Assembly (NCBI GenBank): GCA_022453515.1
Contig: JAJNNY010000018.1
Location: 620,001-684,000, forward strand
Source of the DNA: Astrocystis sublimbata
Taxonomy: Eukaryota; Ascomycota; Sordariomycetes; Xylariales; Xylariaceae
Direction of reading: 5' to 3'
DNA length: 64,000 nt
How positions within the stretch are numbered: position 1 is the first letter of the stretch; the number at the start of each line of letters is the position of its first letter. This document shows, in pieces, positions 1 to 11,506 of the stretch. Under the pieces are notes generated by a model, which did not search any database, was not told the DNA's origin, and worked only from the letters and a program-made list of their open reading frames with translations. The position numbers were made by a program, and so were the translations under genes.

Positions 1-216
1 GGGTGAAGGTAACTCATCACTCAGCGGCGTCCGAGGCACACCTTGTGGCTGGGACTCTGGCTGAACTGTAATCGGTGGGGTGATCCTGTCTGGCTCGAGG
101 GATTCGTCCTGCTGGAGAGACGGAACATCGCCGGACTGCACTGATACTTTGAGAACCTGACTTCTCTGGTCTCCTCAACCCTCGGAGTCCGGTGGTCTCG
201 GTGGTTCAGTCGCCAT
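1..216 (-). CDS. Possible partial gene cut by the left edge (disordered protein)
   Basis: The reverse strand reads as a low-complexity Pro/Ser/Glu-rich protein that stays open to the left edge, if a very short intron of about 39 bases (roughly 142-180) is removed. The removal joins the frame that begins with ATG at 216 to the open frame below 141. The donor (gttgag) is weak and the intron is shorter than usual for fungi, so this may be chance. No family is recognisable. The true start could lie further upstream, since the same frame is open to about 357 but has no earlier ATG. Confidence 0.18.
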
Positions 217-359
217 GGCAGTCTCTGAGGACTGGTCAACTGTGCTTCTATGTACGGCTTTTGTGGCCTTCGCACTTGAGATGGCTGGCTTGTCGGAAAT
301 GTCTTGGTGATCACGATGGAGCGCGATGTTTGAAGATGCGGGGGGCTTCGTGATCAAAA

Positions 360-2764
360 CTAATCCGCAACGGGGGCTGCACGTTCCTTGGAAGGCCAGT
401 CTGATAAGATTCAGGATTGGAGGAGACAGATAACAATATTTTTCCGGATACAGGAGCTGTTACAATGCCCTATGTTTTGAAAGTATCTGGCGTATTGACG
501 ATAGATTGCTTGTTGTAGGACGCTCGGATAGTTTGGGGTCAAGGAAGCAGCACTACACAAAGGCGCCTAGACTGCGTACACGACACGCCGAATGTGTATG
601 TTTGTAAATGTGTTGTTGATGGGTCGGGTTGTAAACAATGTGGCAAGGTTCCCACAGGAACTCGGCTGTCCCCAAGGCTGTTGGTGGAGAGAAGCAACCA
701 CGGGGGAAGCAGCCATGGAGGTGGAGATTGACGATTTATGGGGTTCACTGGGTGAAGAGCGAGCAGATGTCGACAACAGCCACAGCAAAGCGGCATCGGA
801 AATGGGGGGAATGCCCGTCCAGTGACGTGACCAACTCAAGTCGTTGCTTCCGCGGCCAATAGAAAGAAAACTGGGAGGAACGTTGTCCAAATGCAAAGAC
901 ATGAAGCGAAGTATGGAAAGACTTATCAACTTACTGATCACTCGTACTATTTGAATTTTTGTTTTGATCATGATTGAAGGAGCAACCCTGGTCTTCGTAG
1001 CGGCAATGACCATATATCAATACGTTTCGACAGAAAGTGTCTTTGGAATCTGTTGTAGGCAGGTCAGCGCGATACAGGGGCGAAGCACCAGCCGAGCCGG
1101 TATGGCATCACCGATGGTTTCTCATTGCTCCTTACCACGCGTCTTCGGTCTGGGCGAGGGCATCTGCCTGCCCTGGTTGGCGGCTCCGAACCGAGTACTT
1201 GCCATGGCCACTCGATGCCTAGACACCAAGTCGGACTGCTGCTCTCGTCGTGCAGTCGGGAAGCACCACCCTGTTCTAGGCTAATGCCGTGCTCTACGAA
1301 GCAGTCTCAGGCAACCGCGGACGGGGTGGGGTTCGAGACGGAAGGGCGCAGACGCCAGGGGCGGCAACGGCGGAGATGGGAAGGGTGTCGTGGCCGCATC
1401 GAGCGAGCAGGCGAGGCAGAGACAGGTGGGCAGCGGGTTGACGAGCAGACGGCGGCACCGTCTCGTTGCTGGACGGAAGAGATAGCGTGGGAAGCCCGGG
1501 CTTCAAAGCGATGCCATTTTCCAGCCCTTCGCGGAGGCGGTCCACCCATAGATCTACAAAGTGCTGCCGTAGTTGTAGATGAGAAGCAGCGGGACGGGAT
1601 GGAATAGTAAGTCGGGGGGTAGGTCGAAGGATAAGGGCGGAGCTGCGGATCAATTGCTGGCTTTGGCTGTCTGTACGGCGAGGATCTCACCATATGCCCA
1701 CCAGTAGCATATGCGATGGCGAACTATGTGCTCGTAGGCCTGGTGCTAGCAGTCGAGAGAAGCTCGACGAGACGGACGATACGAGGTGCTCGCAGCGGCG
1801 GCGACGCGTACAAAGCTCAGGGCTGCAGCCGGGGCGGACGAGTGGTGGTGCCGAGTCGTATTGGTGGTTACATGGAAGCTACAAGTTACAACTTGTCCAG
1901 GTCGAGTGGTCGAGTGGTCGTGGCCCGGCTTGGTGCACCGTGCAGCCTGTCCAGGTGCGATGACGGCGGGGCGAGGCGGGATCCCCTTATGCCCTTATGA
2001 TACTGTACGCAATGTCGTGCTAGGTACCGTACCTGGGAGGTAGCGTGGGTGCGTGGTACCTCCGTTAGCGTACTGCAGATGGGTGATTCTCTCCGCGGGG
2101 CAGCTTCCAACCCGTGTGACCCCATATATCTACTCAAACAGGTTAGAGCAGACACAGCAATTGCACACCACCACTTGATGCAGTGAGACTAGACTCTAGC
2201 TAGGCGATATTGGGTATCATAGATATCATAGGTATCTGCACTGCAGGTAGCCTTCAAGGTTGACAGGATGTGTGCACATCAATGGTGCTTAATCCCGAAA
2301 GAGAGCTAGCTAAGTTCTGTACCATTTCCATCGTCATCCTTCAAGATCTTGGTGGAACTGCAATTGACCAGCAAGGCAAGCTGTCATCAATCTCCGAGTC
2401 GATATTTCGTGAAACTGCAACAACTGTCCCCACGCTCACCAAAACACCAAATCACCGGCATTCAACAAAGACCGCATCCCGTCTGGCTAGCAGTCACGCA
2501 GGCTAAGAGCCAAGACTAAACCTTGCCCACTGCTGCGTCAGACAGAAGACACATGTTCGCCGGCCCTCCCGACAGCTCGCCTTCATCGATCGACTTTCGA
2601 AGTGATAGCATTGAGTCCTCTACTTGCGCCTCTTCCGGCCTCTGCACCCGTGGACCCCAAGCTGGATGGATGCTTGATTCCTGAAAGGGACGTCAATTGA
2701 AGCCCCTCGGTATCTCAGGCAGGTAGCGAGCTACCTGCGTGAGTCCAAGCTAAAGGTGCGGACC
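360..2764. other. Gene-free stretch of about 2.4 kb
   Basis: Frames longer than 100 codons occur here on both strands (for example 567-1013 minus and 1125-1607 plus), but they overlap one another, have arbitrary composition and show no domain. I see no gene. The last few hundred bases must hold the promoter and leader of the UBX-domain gene that starts at 2765. Confidence 0.6.
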
Positions 2765-4378
2765 ATGGCGAGCGACGCGGGTATCGACATAAGCCACCTG
2801 TCGGCGGACCAGCAGGCTGCTCTCGAGCAGTACACCCAGGTCACGGCCCAGGATGTCAAAGACGCCGTGCCGCTGCTGGAGCGGTCGCAATGGAACGTGC
2901 AGATCGCCATCGCCAAGTTCTTCGACGGCGAGGGGCCCGACCCCGTCGCCGAGGCCGAGGCTGCCGCAGCGCAAGCCCACATCCCGCAACAGCAATCCCG
3001 ACACGAGAACCTTCAAGAGAGCCTCTTCGCCGAGACATTCGACCGCCCGACCCGGCCCTCCCGCGAGAGACCCGATCCCGCCCCGAGAATAGTGCCTCAG
3101 CGCCCGACTACCCGGCGACCCCCGTTCCTCCTCGCCATCATCTTCGCCCCCTTCAATTTTGGCTACCGCGCCGTCACGGCCTTCTTCCGCACCTTCATGT
3201 ACATCTTCGCCTTCCTCCCGCCATCTCTGCGCCCACGGTCCATCACGACGAGCATGACGACCGGGTTCCGAGGAAACAAGGGCCGTCGCATGCTGCTGCC
3301 GCCAGACACAGCTGCGCGGTTCCGGCGCGAGTTCGAGGAAGAGTACGGGACCAGCGCCTTACCGTTCCACGAGGGCGGATTCGCGCAGGCCCTCGACCTC
3401 GCTAAGCGCGACCTCAAGTTCCTGCTCATCGTGCTGATGTCGCCCGAACACGACGACACCGAGGTCTTCACGCGCGACACCCTCCTCGCGCCTGAGGTAG
3501 TCGCCTTTATCAACGACCCGGCCAACAACATCGTCCTCTGGGGCGGCAACGTGCTCGACTCGGAGGCTTACCAGGTCGCAACGGAGTACAACTGCACCAA
3601 ATTCCCCTTTTCGTGCCTCGTGTGCCTCACCCCTAAGGAAGGATCCACGCGCATGAGCATCGTCAAGCGCCTCGGAGGGCCCCTTTCCGCGGCTACGTAC
3701 CTGGCCGAGATCCAGACGGCCATCAACAAATACGCCCCCGACCTCGCCGGTGTTCGCGCGGAGCGCACAGCGCAACAGTTCTCGCGTGATCTGCGTACGG
3801 AACAAGACGACGCCTACGAGCGCTCGCTCGCCCGCGACCGTGAGCGCGCAAGACAGAAGAAAGAGGCAGCCGCGGCCGCCGCTGCCACAGAGAAGCAGCT
3901 GATCGAGCAGGCCGAAGCCGCAGAGAAGCGCGAGCGCAACAAGGCGCAATGGCGACGATGGCGTGCGACGACCATCACCCCCGAGCCGGAAGCCGGTGCG
4001 GACTCGAAGCAGGTCGTGCGGCTTGCCCTCATGATGCCGAGCGCCGGCCGCGTCGTGAGACGGTTTGCGGCGGACACGACGGTCGAGGAGCTGTATGCTT
4101 TCGTCGAGTGCTACGACATGCTGACGAGCAACCCGGAGCTCAACGGCGAGGACGAGAAGCGAGAAGACGACGTGGACCTGCCTGCCGAGAAGCCCGAGGG
4201 ATACGTTCACGAGTACGGGTTCAAGATTGCGTCGCCCTTGCCGAGAACGGTTTACGACCCGGATGAGAATGCCACGCTTAGTGAGCGCATTGGGAGAAGC
4301 GGCAATCTGATTGTCGAGCTGGGCGCTGTTGCTGATGAAGATGATGACGACGAGCCTGATGGGGAAGTTGAGACTTGA
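2765..4378 (+). CDS. UBX-domain ERAD protein (UBXD8/FAF2, Ubx2-like)
   Basis: A single-exon gene for 537 residues, started at the ATG at 2765; an upstream in-frame GTG at 2756 is unlikely to be used. Domains in order: an N-terminal UBA-like three-helix segment (about 1-57), a hydrophobic hairpin (about 117-158) of the kind that inserts UBXD8-type proteins into the ER or lipid droplets, a thioredoxin-like UAS domain (about 190-345), a highly charged coiled coil with an Ala run (about 350-405), and a C-terminal UBX domain (about 415-525) ending in an acidic tail. UBX domains bind the AAA ATPase Cdc48/p97, and this architecture is that of the membrane adaptor recruiting Cdc48 for ER-associated degradation. 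It is convergent with the SF3A1 gene downstream. Family membership is clear. Equivalence to yeast Ubx2 as opposed to mammalian FAF2/UBXD8 is inference. Confidence 0.9.
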   Translation: MASDAGIDISHLSADQQAALEQYTQVTAQDVKDAVPLLERSQWNVQIAIAKFFDGEGPDPVAEAEAAAAQAHIPQQQSRHENLQESLFAETFDRPTRPSRERPDPAPRIVPQRPTTRRPPFLLAIIFAPFNFGYRAVTAFFRTFMYIFAFLPPSLRPRSITTSMTTGFRGNKGRRMLLPPDTAARFRREFEEEYGTSALPFHEGGFAQALDLAKRDLKFLLIVLMSPEHDDTEVFTRDTLLAPEVVAFINDPANNIVLWGGNVLDSEAYQVATEYNCTKFPFSCLVCLTPKEGSTRMSIVKRLGGPLSAATYLAEIQTAINKYAPDLAGVRAERTAQQFSRDLRTEQDDAYERSLARDRERARQKKEAAAAAAATEKQLIEQAEAAEKRERNKAQWRRWRATTITPEPEAGADSKQVVRLALMMPSAGRVVRRFAADTTVEELYAFVECYDMLTSNPELNGEDEKREDDVDLPAEKPEGYVHEYGFKIASPLPRTVYDPDENATLSERIGRSGNLIVELGAVADEDDDDEPDGEVET

Positions 4379-5161
4379 ACATCGCACGTAGCTAGCTAGC
4401 TATGCTCGGTCCGATAGTTCAATGCTGGTGCCGAGACGACGCATGATTTGGAGTTCAAACGGCTATCTATACGGCTAGGCGGATGGTTGTTTGTTTTTGT
4501 AAGGAAGGACATAGGTAGGCTGGCAATTAAATGAAAGACCATGACACGATTCGCAATGCTAAATACACACTACCTTGACAATGGAATGCGTATATTAGAG
4601 TGCTTTATATGACGAAGTTGTGAGAGTAGTAAAATTTGGGAAAGGAGGCAACTAAACTCTATGGACTCGTTTGTCTTGTGGGGGTACTAGTAACCATAAT
4701 ACGACCACTGACTGTCCCGCCCTTGATCCTTTTTTTTTTCGAAGTGCATATGCACCATCTATCTGTCTAGAAGTGTTGAATTCGTTTCATGGATCACATC
4801 ACGGGCATGTAGCGTTTGTCATTTTTTTTTGTCTGAGTTTGAAATCGGTGGGTTGGTAATTGTACATGAGCCTTCTGGCCTCCTGATATTTCCTGTTTCC
4901 ACCCTTTTGATAAAGCGCCTGCTACGATATGAAAGCCCAACCCATCCGAACCTCAAACATGCAAGCGTTTGACCTGGGCAAATTCGTGGGTTGTTTGCTG
5001 GGTGCCCATTATTCACACAAACTCCATTAATATCTTGAAAATCAATGACATCGCTCTAGGTGGGACTTGATCGAGCGACTAAGATAATCACCTTTTGAAA
5101 GCTCATCGCTGGAAATCTTATTCAGCTCTCCGGCGCCTCGCGGCTGTTATTTCGCGCCCAA
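4379..5161. other. Convergent intergenic spacer
   Basis: Holds the 3' ends of the UBX gene (+) and SF3A1 (-). It is AT-rich with several T runs (about 4730-4740 and 4821-4831). I see no conserved coding frame or RNA gene. Confidence 0.6.
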
Positions 5162-6866
5162 TCAGCTGCCCTGCTGCTGCTTTTCCTTCGCTTTTTGGTG
5201 TATACGAGCGATCTGCTCGTCAACATTAACATTTTGCATATGAGTCAAGTGAGCCTGGCTTCTCCCTTCCAAGTTTCCGTCATAAGAATTTAGCGCCGCC
5301 CGCTTCCTGCGTGCCAGCTCTTCCTCGGTGACGGCCTGGCCCGTGATGGGGTCAAAGATGTCGGCTCGCGCACTGGCAAATCGCTTCAAGTTGTTGGCCA
5401 CATCGATACTGGACAGGTTACTTGTTGCGTGGCGCGAGTCAGCCTTGGCCTTCTGTTCTTTCCATGAGGGATCTAGTAATTCGATACGCATATGTGCCTC
5501 AAGTTCATTCATAGGAACCTGCTCTTTGCAGTTGGGACACAATGCCATCTGGGTGCCTTGCTTGTTCGCGGCTCGAGCAGCAGCGCGGGGTACGTAATTC
5601 TCCTTGATTTTCATCGGAGCAGCACCTCCCTTGGCTTCAGCCTGTGCTTGCTGCATACGCGCGCGAGCCTCCTCCCTTTCGCGAATCCGCTGTGACTCTT
5701 CGTCTTCTACGACATGACCGGGTCTTGGAGGTGGCGCCATCCCGTAAGGAGTTTGTGCGGGTGGCGTGGTCTGGTATGGCTGCTGTGGTGGTGGAGCAGG
5801 GTAGGCGGGATGATGTGGAATGTTGTAATTAGGTTGTGCGTAGCCATTGTACGCATTGTCCTCCTCGGTCGGCATGGCTTCTTCAATGCGTAAGTTGGAA
5901 CTGATAGAGATTCTGGCTTTTTGCTCGAGCGAAGCGTATTGCAGTTCGGAGAGCGACGTCGGGGGCGGCAGGTTTGCTTGATCATCAGCGTCAGTGAATA
6001 CGACGGTCTCGACAACGACAAAGTCGTGCCAGTCAATTTGCGCGTAGGAAGCGCGCTCCTTCTCTTCATCCTCTTCCTTCTTCTGCTTCTCAGATTCTTG
6101 GTACTTGAACCATTCAGCCCGTTGCTTGGCACGGTTGAGTATGTGGAACTTGTCGTCGACATTTCGTTTTATCTCAGCCACACGCTCTTGTTGAACACGC
6201 CCACCCTCCCCATCTATACCACCGGCTCGTAGCAACAGAGTGTATTGGTCGATGAGGTGCTGGAAGAAGTTGTGTAGACTGTGGTTGGGGCGGAGAAAAT
6301 CGAACTGATAGTTGCCGGTTTCGCGCTGGGACAGGGCGGTCATGAACTGTCGGCCATTCTTCGCCACAAACAGCGCGGTCAGCCTCACAACCTCAAGATC
6401 CTGGGCGCTGATGTTTGGCATACGCGCTGAGAACTGCAAAGCGGAGGGCTCGGGGGGCCCCTTCGGTTTCTCGTCGACGGGGGCAGCGGGCTCGCCAGCA
6501 CGGCCGGCGGCGACGGCAGTGCCACGCCCTTCTTTGATCTCGCTCAGCCTCCATAGGTAGAAGGGGTTGTAGGGATCACTGGTGTTCAGAAAGCTGAATT
6601 TAGGGTTATTCTTCTCTTTGTCGCGAACCCGATCTTCGAAGGACAAACCATTGCGCACAACGAAGCCGGCGGTTTTCTCAAGAATAACTTTGTGGGAAGC
6701 AGGTGTCAGCTCTATGTACGATGCCCAGCGGAGGAGGCTACGTAGGTCAGATAGCCAAGCTTCGGATAAACTCACCTCTAAATTCTTTGGGAGGTAAAAT
6801 AACACCCTGGGGAGGCTTGATGTCATCCAACGCCGCAGCTGCATCGCCGTTAGTAGATGCTGCCAT
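5162..6866 (-). CDS. SF3A1: Splicing factor 3A subunit 1 (SF3A1/Prp21)
   Basis: Two exons. Exon 1 (6866-6776) begins with ATG and encodes the conserved leader around DIKPPQGVILPPKEFR. The intron begins gtgagt at 6775 and most likely ends at 6688, because a ctgac branch site lies just upstream and splicing there restores ...EFRVILEKTAGFVVRNG; an in-frame alternative acceptor at 6712 would add eight residues. Exon 2 is 6687-5162, giving 538 residues. Two SURP modules are visible: the first around the EKTAGFVVRNG segment, the second around residues 150-195 with FVAKNGRQFM. They are followed by the Prp21-type middle region, a Pro/Gln-rich linker and a single CPNC..H-type element near residue 440. 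The C-terminal ubiquitin-like domain of the animal protein is absent. SF3A1 is part of the U2 snRNP SF3a complex. It is divergent from PMT1. Confidence 0.94.
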
Positions 6867-7779
6867 ATCGGCGGCAGTCTGAGGACCTTCTTGCGCTATC
6901 GATTATGAAGGCCTATTGAACGACAATTGAGGCGGTCGTTTGGATGGTAGCTGCTCCGAGATGTACGTGGTGATTAAGAGTAATGGTGGTGGTGGTGGTG
7001 GTGGTGGCGCGGTCGCGATTCGAGGCGATCTGAGCTTTTGCTCAAGGTAGGTACTTTCCGGAAATCCACTAGCCAGCTCGGTCGCAAACCTTGGCAAGAC
7101 TCACAGTCACTAGGACGGTTTCTGCACTGTCAAGGTTCTAAGCACAGGGCTCATCTAGGTAAGTTCCTCAAGAGGGCCCGTCTGTTAAGATCTTCCACCC
7201 ACCAGGGGTGCAGGGCTACCTAAGGCAGGCTCCAGTCTAGGCCACTAACGGCCCCCGCTAGTAGCGCGCTATGTACAGGCCACACTGCGCTAGACCACCC
7301 ATCAACTCGGATAAGGCCACTGTACCTATAGCACATGCTAAGGTATCCCCTAGCAGAACGGATAGCAGCTGGATCAGCTGAAGATAGTAGGCTCCCGCTT
7401 AGTTATCACGCCCCTTAAAGCTGTCGACCCTTGAAGCGCTTGGAGATCTGTTCTTCCCACCGTGATCTTCAGACGAATCGAACCAGCCCAGCCCTGGTCA
7501 GCGTACGAGGGCACTCTCCGAAGCATCCATCACGCCTTGTTTCTTTCTTGCCTGGATTACCGGTCACACTTATTCTATGATCCTTTTGTAATGTCAATTC
7601 TACCTTTTTCGTGACTCTCGTTAATCTAACTCCTATTTCTCCTTCCTCTCCAGCCGCTTCCCTGTGTGCCACTGCAAACTACCAGCGTTTTCCCTCTGAG
7701 CTGAGCCTGCAACGCCGCCGAAGACCGAATAGCCAACGACCCTCAACTCCGATCTTAAATTTGCTATTTTGGTTGCAGC
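6867..7779. promoter_or_regulatory. Divergent promoter region SF3A1 / PMT1
   Basis: About 0.9 kb between the starts of two divergently transcribed housekeeping genes must contain both promoters. It includes a GGT trinucleotide run at 6985-7005 on the SF3A1 side and a pyrimidine-rich tract (about 7540-7660) ahead of PMT1, typical of fungal leaders. I see no canonical TATA element close to either start. Confidence 0.5.
6985..7005 (+). repeat. (GGT)7 microsatellite
   Basis: Seven uninterrupted GGT triplets in the 5' flank of SF3A1, probably within its untranslated leader or promoter. Confidence 0.85.
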
Positions 7780-10700
7780 ATGGGCAAATCCAACGCAGCG
7801 AAGCCGCCCTCAGCACAGGGCGGCCCCATCACCGAAAAGAAGCCCGCCGTCCAGCCGCTGGCCAAAAAGTCCCACGATGACTTCACGTCGGATGGCGTCG
7901 AGGACAATGATGTCTTCCTGCTGCCCGTGTCCGACTATCAGATCATGTTACTTGTGACTATAATAGGCGCCATTGTGCGGCTATTCCGCATCTATCAGCC
8001 CACCAGTGTAGTCTTTGACGAGGTCCAGTATGCAACCACCAATGCACACTTCCGCCGCCGCCCGCAATCACGGAAAGGCTAACGTGAAATCTCCTTCATA
8101 GCTTCGGAGGCTTCGCCACCAAATACATCAAGGGCAAGTTCTTCATGGATGTCCATCCTCCCTTGGCCAAGATGCTCATTGCCCTGGCTGGCTGGCTCGC
8201 TGGCTTCCAAGGTGATTTTGACTTCAAGGAAATCGGCAAAGACTATCTTGAGCCCGCAGTCCCATACGTATCCATGCGCCTTTTCCCAGCCATCTGCGGC
8301 ATTCTCTTGGTGCCCATCACCTTTCTCACACTGAAAGCTGTTGGGTGTCGTACTGCTACTTCGGTTATGGGTGCCTCCCTCATCATCTTTGGTAGGTCAA
8401 ACGTCCTCCACTCTCCTTGCCGCAAACTAACAATTCATCTTCAAAGAAAACGGTCTTCTCACCCAAGCTCGGCTGATCCTGCTCGACTCCCCCCTCGTTG
8501 TCGCGACCGCCTTCACCGCCTTAGCCTTCACATCCTTCACAAACCAGCATGAACAGGGCCCTTCCAAAGCTTTCGATATCAGCTGGTGGTTCTGGCTCAT
8601 TATGACGGGTCTTGGCCTAGGTGTCACCGTCAGTATCAAATGGGTTGGCTTGTTTACCATTGCTTGGGTTGGATCCCTGACTCTGGTTCAACTTTGGGTT
8701 CTTTTGGGGGACACCAAGACGGTCACTATGCGCCTCTTCGCAAAGCACTTCATGGCCCGCGCTTTCTGTCTCATCATCATCCCGGTCTCTTTCTACATGG
8801 CCATGTTTGCCATTCACTTCGTATGCCTATCGAACCCAGGCGACGGCGACGGATTTATGAGCTCCGAGTTTCAGGCCACTCTCAACAGCAAAGGTATGGC
8901 TGATGTTGCAGCTGATGTGGCTTTTGGCAGCCGCGTGACTATACGTCACGTCAACACCCAAGGAGGGTATCTGCATTCGCACCCCCTGATGTATCCGGGC
9001 GGCAGTCAGCAACAACAAATCACCCTATACCCCCACAAGGACGACAACAACATCTGGTTGATGGAAAACCAGACCCAGCCCCTGGACGTGAACGGTGTGG
9101 AAATCAACGGCACCCAGGCTTGGGACAACCTCCAAAACTTTACAACCAACTACATCAAGAACGGAGACGTCCTTCGCCTCTATCACCAACCTACGCATCG
9201 CCGTCTACATTCTCACGATCTTCGCCCGCCAGTCAGTGAGCAAGAGTGGCAGAATGAGGTTTCTGCCTACGGATACGAAGGGTTCCCGGGTGACGCTAAC
9301 GATCTCTTCCGTGTTGAGATTGTCAAGAAACAGTCTGCCTCTGGTGTAGCTCGGGAAAGACTGCGAACCCTCCAGACAAAGTTCAGACTTGTGCACATCA
9401 TGACAGGCTGCGTTCTTTTCTCCCATAAAGTCAAGCTCCCTGATTGGGCTTCTGAGCAGCAAGAAGTTACCTGCGCCAAGGGCGGAACTCTTCCAAACAG
9501 TCTCTGGTACATCGAGTCGAACGCGCATCCTGCACTCCCTAGCGATGCCGAGAAGGTCAACTACGTCAACCCTGGGTTTTTCGGCAAGTTCTGGGAACTG
9601 CAGAAGGTCATGTGGAAGACCAATGCTGGACTCGTTGAGTCGCACGCGTGGGATTCTCGCCCCGAGTCTTGGCCTCTGCTTCGTCGCGGAATCAACTTCT
9701 GGGGTAAGAACAACCGCCAGATTTACCTGATTGGTAACCCGTTCATTTGGTGGTCCTCCACTCTCGCCGTGGTGCTTTACGCCGCCCTCAAGGCTATCAC
9801 CGTCCTTCGCTGGCAGAGAAACTATAACGACTACTCGAACACCACGTTCAAGCGTTTCGATTATGAGGTCGGAACGTGGGTGCTGGGCTGGGCGTTCCAC
9901 TATTTCCCCTTCTTCCTGATGGGACGTCAGCTTTTCTTGCATCACTATTTCCCGGCCCTGTTCTTTGCCATTCTATCGCTGTGCCAGATTTACGAATTTG
10001 TCACCACTCGCTTTCCAATCCCTGGTGTGCGTGATAACCCCATCGTCAACAAGATCGGGGTCGTGGCCCTTCTAGCCGTCTCCGCAATTGTCTTCGCCCT
10101 ATACGCGCCGCTATCTTATGGAAATGCTTGGACCAAGTCTGAATGTTCGCGTGTCAAGCTGTTCGACAACTGGGATTGGGACTGCAATAACTTCTTAGAG
10201 AGTGTAAGTGTTGTTCCTCCTCAGGGCATGCCATCAAGACAGAGGGGTTGAGATGGGGCGAACTATTACTGCAACCGGTATTGAACTCGCCTCATCCAGT
10301 GTTCTATGAGCCTGGGCTAACTCATTCATTTCTGCAGTACGATGCATACGATAGAATCGACACAAACCCCATCCCTAGCTCTCCAGCTGCCACCATCAGC
10401 GAAAAGGTTGCGCCTCCAGTTGTTCCTGCAGCTGCGCCTCCCGCAGCGAATGACAATGAGCCCGCACAGGAGCAAGCTAACGGGGTCATCTCCGGGGCAC
10501 CCAAGTTCGAACCCCAGGGCCAAAAGGTTCTTTCACGCGAGGAAAAGATCGAATACCGGGATCAGGACGGAAACCTCCTGAACGAGGAACAAGTCAAGGC
10601 ACTTGAAGGCAAGGTAGAATTCAGGACAAGATACGAGACGAAAACCCGTGTCATAGACGGCGACGGAAACGAGGTCCTCCTATCGCCCGAAGAACTAGCA

Positions 10701-10895
10701 GGTGCTGGTGTCGCGCCACCTCACCCGGACGTTGAAGGGGCCAACAAGGAGACCAAGAAGGCTCCCGTCGACGACGCTGCTGCCGCTATTCCCAAGGAGG
10801 CCTCCTCGAGCAAGGACGGTGAAAAGGAGGCGGAAGCCCAAGCTCCCAAGCCTGCCAGCGAGGGAAATGAGGCTACTGCTGAGCAAAACATCTAA
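7780..10895 (+). CDS. pmt1: Dolichyl-phosphate-mannose:protein mannosyltransferase, PMT1 subfamily
   Basis: Four exons: 7780-8027, 8102-8391, 8447-10203 and 10338-10895; together 950 residues. Each junction keeps frame and motif: the first restores FDEVHFGGF, the second IIFENGLLTQ. The enzyme transfers mannose from dolichyl-phosphate mannose to Ser/Thr of proteins entering the ER. The Asp-Glu pair in the first luminal loop (FDE) is the conserved catalytic/substrate element of PMTs and is followed by KFFMDVHPPLAKM. Then come the membrane segments, a central luminal MIR region (about 330-540, with HSHPLMYPGGSQQQQIT) and the C-terminal membrane block. The last exon adds a charged cytosolic tail with a conserved IEYRDQDGN segment, seen in filamentous-fungal PMT1 proteins. 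That tail and the HFGGFATKYIKGKFFMD signature favour PMT1 over PMT2 or PMT4. PMT1 normally acts as a heterodimer with a PMT2-type partner, which is not in this window. Confidence 0.94.
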
Positions 10896-11506
10896 TTCAT
10901 TTGAGTCTTGAATGGCGGATGGGAGGTGTAGATCATGTGGCCTTGTAAGAGATAAGTTGAAGTTTCCGTCTATGTAACACTATCTACCACTTAACGAGGA
11001 GTCAAACGGGGTAAAAAGAAAAAGATTTTATGGAATGAGGCGCGGATACGTGGCCTTAAACAAGAGAGAAATAAGAAGAAAACGGGATATTAATGGGATA
11101 TTAATGACATGAGCAACCCGCATCTCCAGAGAGTAGCTTAGCTACCTAGGTACACACGTCTTACTAGTAGCTGCATATCCTCGCCAGCAACCTATCTCCT
11201 GTAACCGAATTCGATTAATTTTAATGCATTCCCGACTTTGGTTGCCGTGAAGAAACTGGCGCGTTATTTGACAACTGAATCTTCGCCTGGTATCTGCGAA
11301 GGTAAAGTCGAGGCGCCATCAGTAGTAACACACATCAGCTGGGCAAATAATGAATTGATCTGCTACCAAGTTGTCTTGCACTTGATAATCAGCTAAGGTT
11401 TTTAGATTATGAAGCCATCCATTTTGTCCGTAGATCATCCATAGCTGACATTCCTGCAAATTGCCTACCTAAGGTCAGATGGTATTAACGACGAGTTTTG
11501 CCACGT
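10896..11506. other. Convergent intergenic spacer
   Basis: 3' flanks of PMT1 (+) and the unknown gene (-). AT-rich. It contains one copy of the 10-base palindrome tacctaggta at 11143-11152. No gene is seen. Confidence 0.6.

Noticed and set aside
567..1013. 148-codon minus frame as a gene
   Set aside because: It overlaps several frames on both strands, has no domain and no plausible promoter, and its start lies in AT-rich sequence.
1125..1653. Overlapping 160- and 119/128-codon frames on opposite strands
   Set aside because: GC-rich sequence leaves both strands open by chance. No conserved content on either strand.
3359..4387. 342-codon minus frame
   Set aside because: It lies antisense within the UBX-domain gene, whose domains are clear. 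It is an effect of GC-rich codons.
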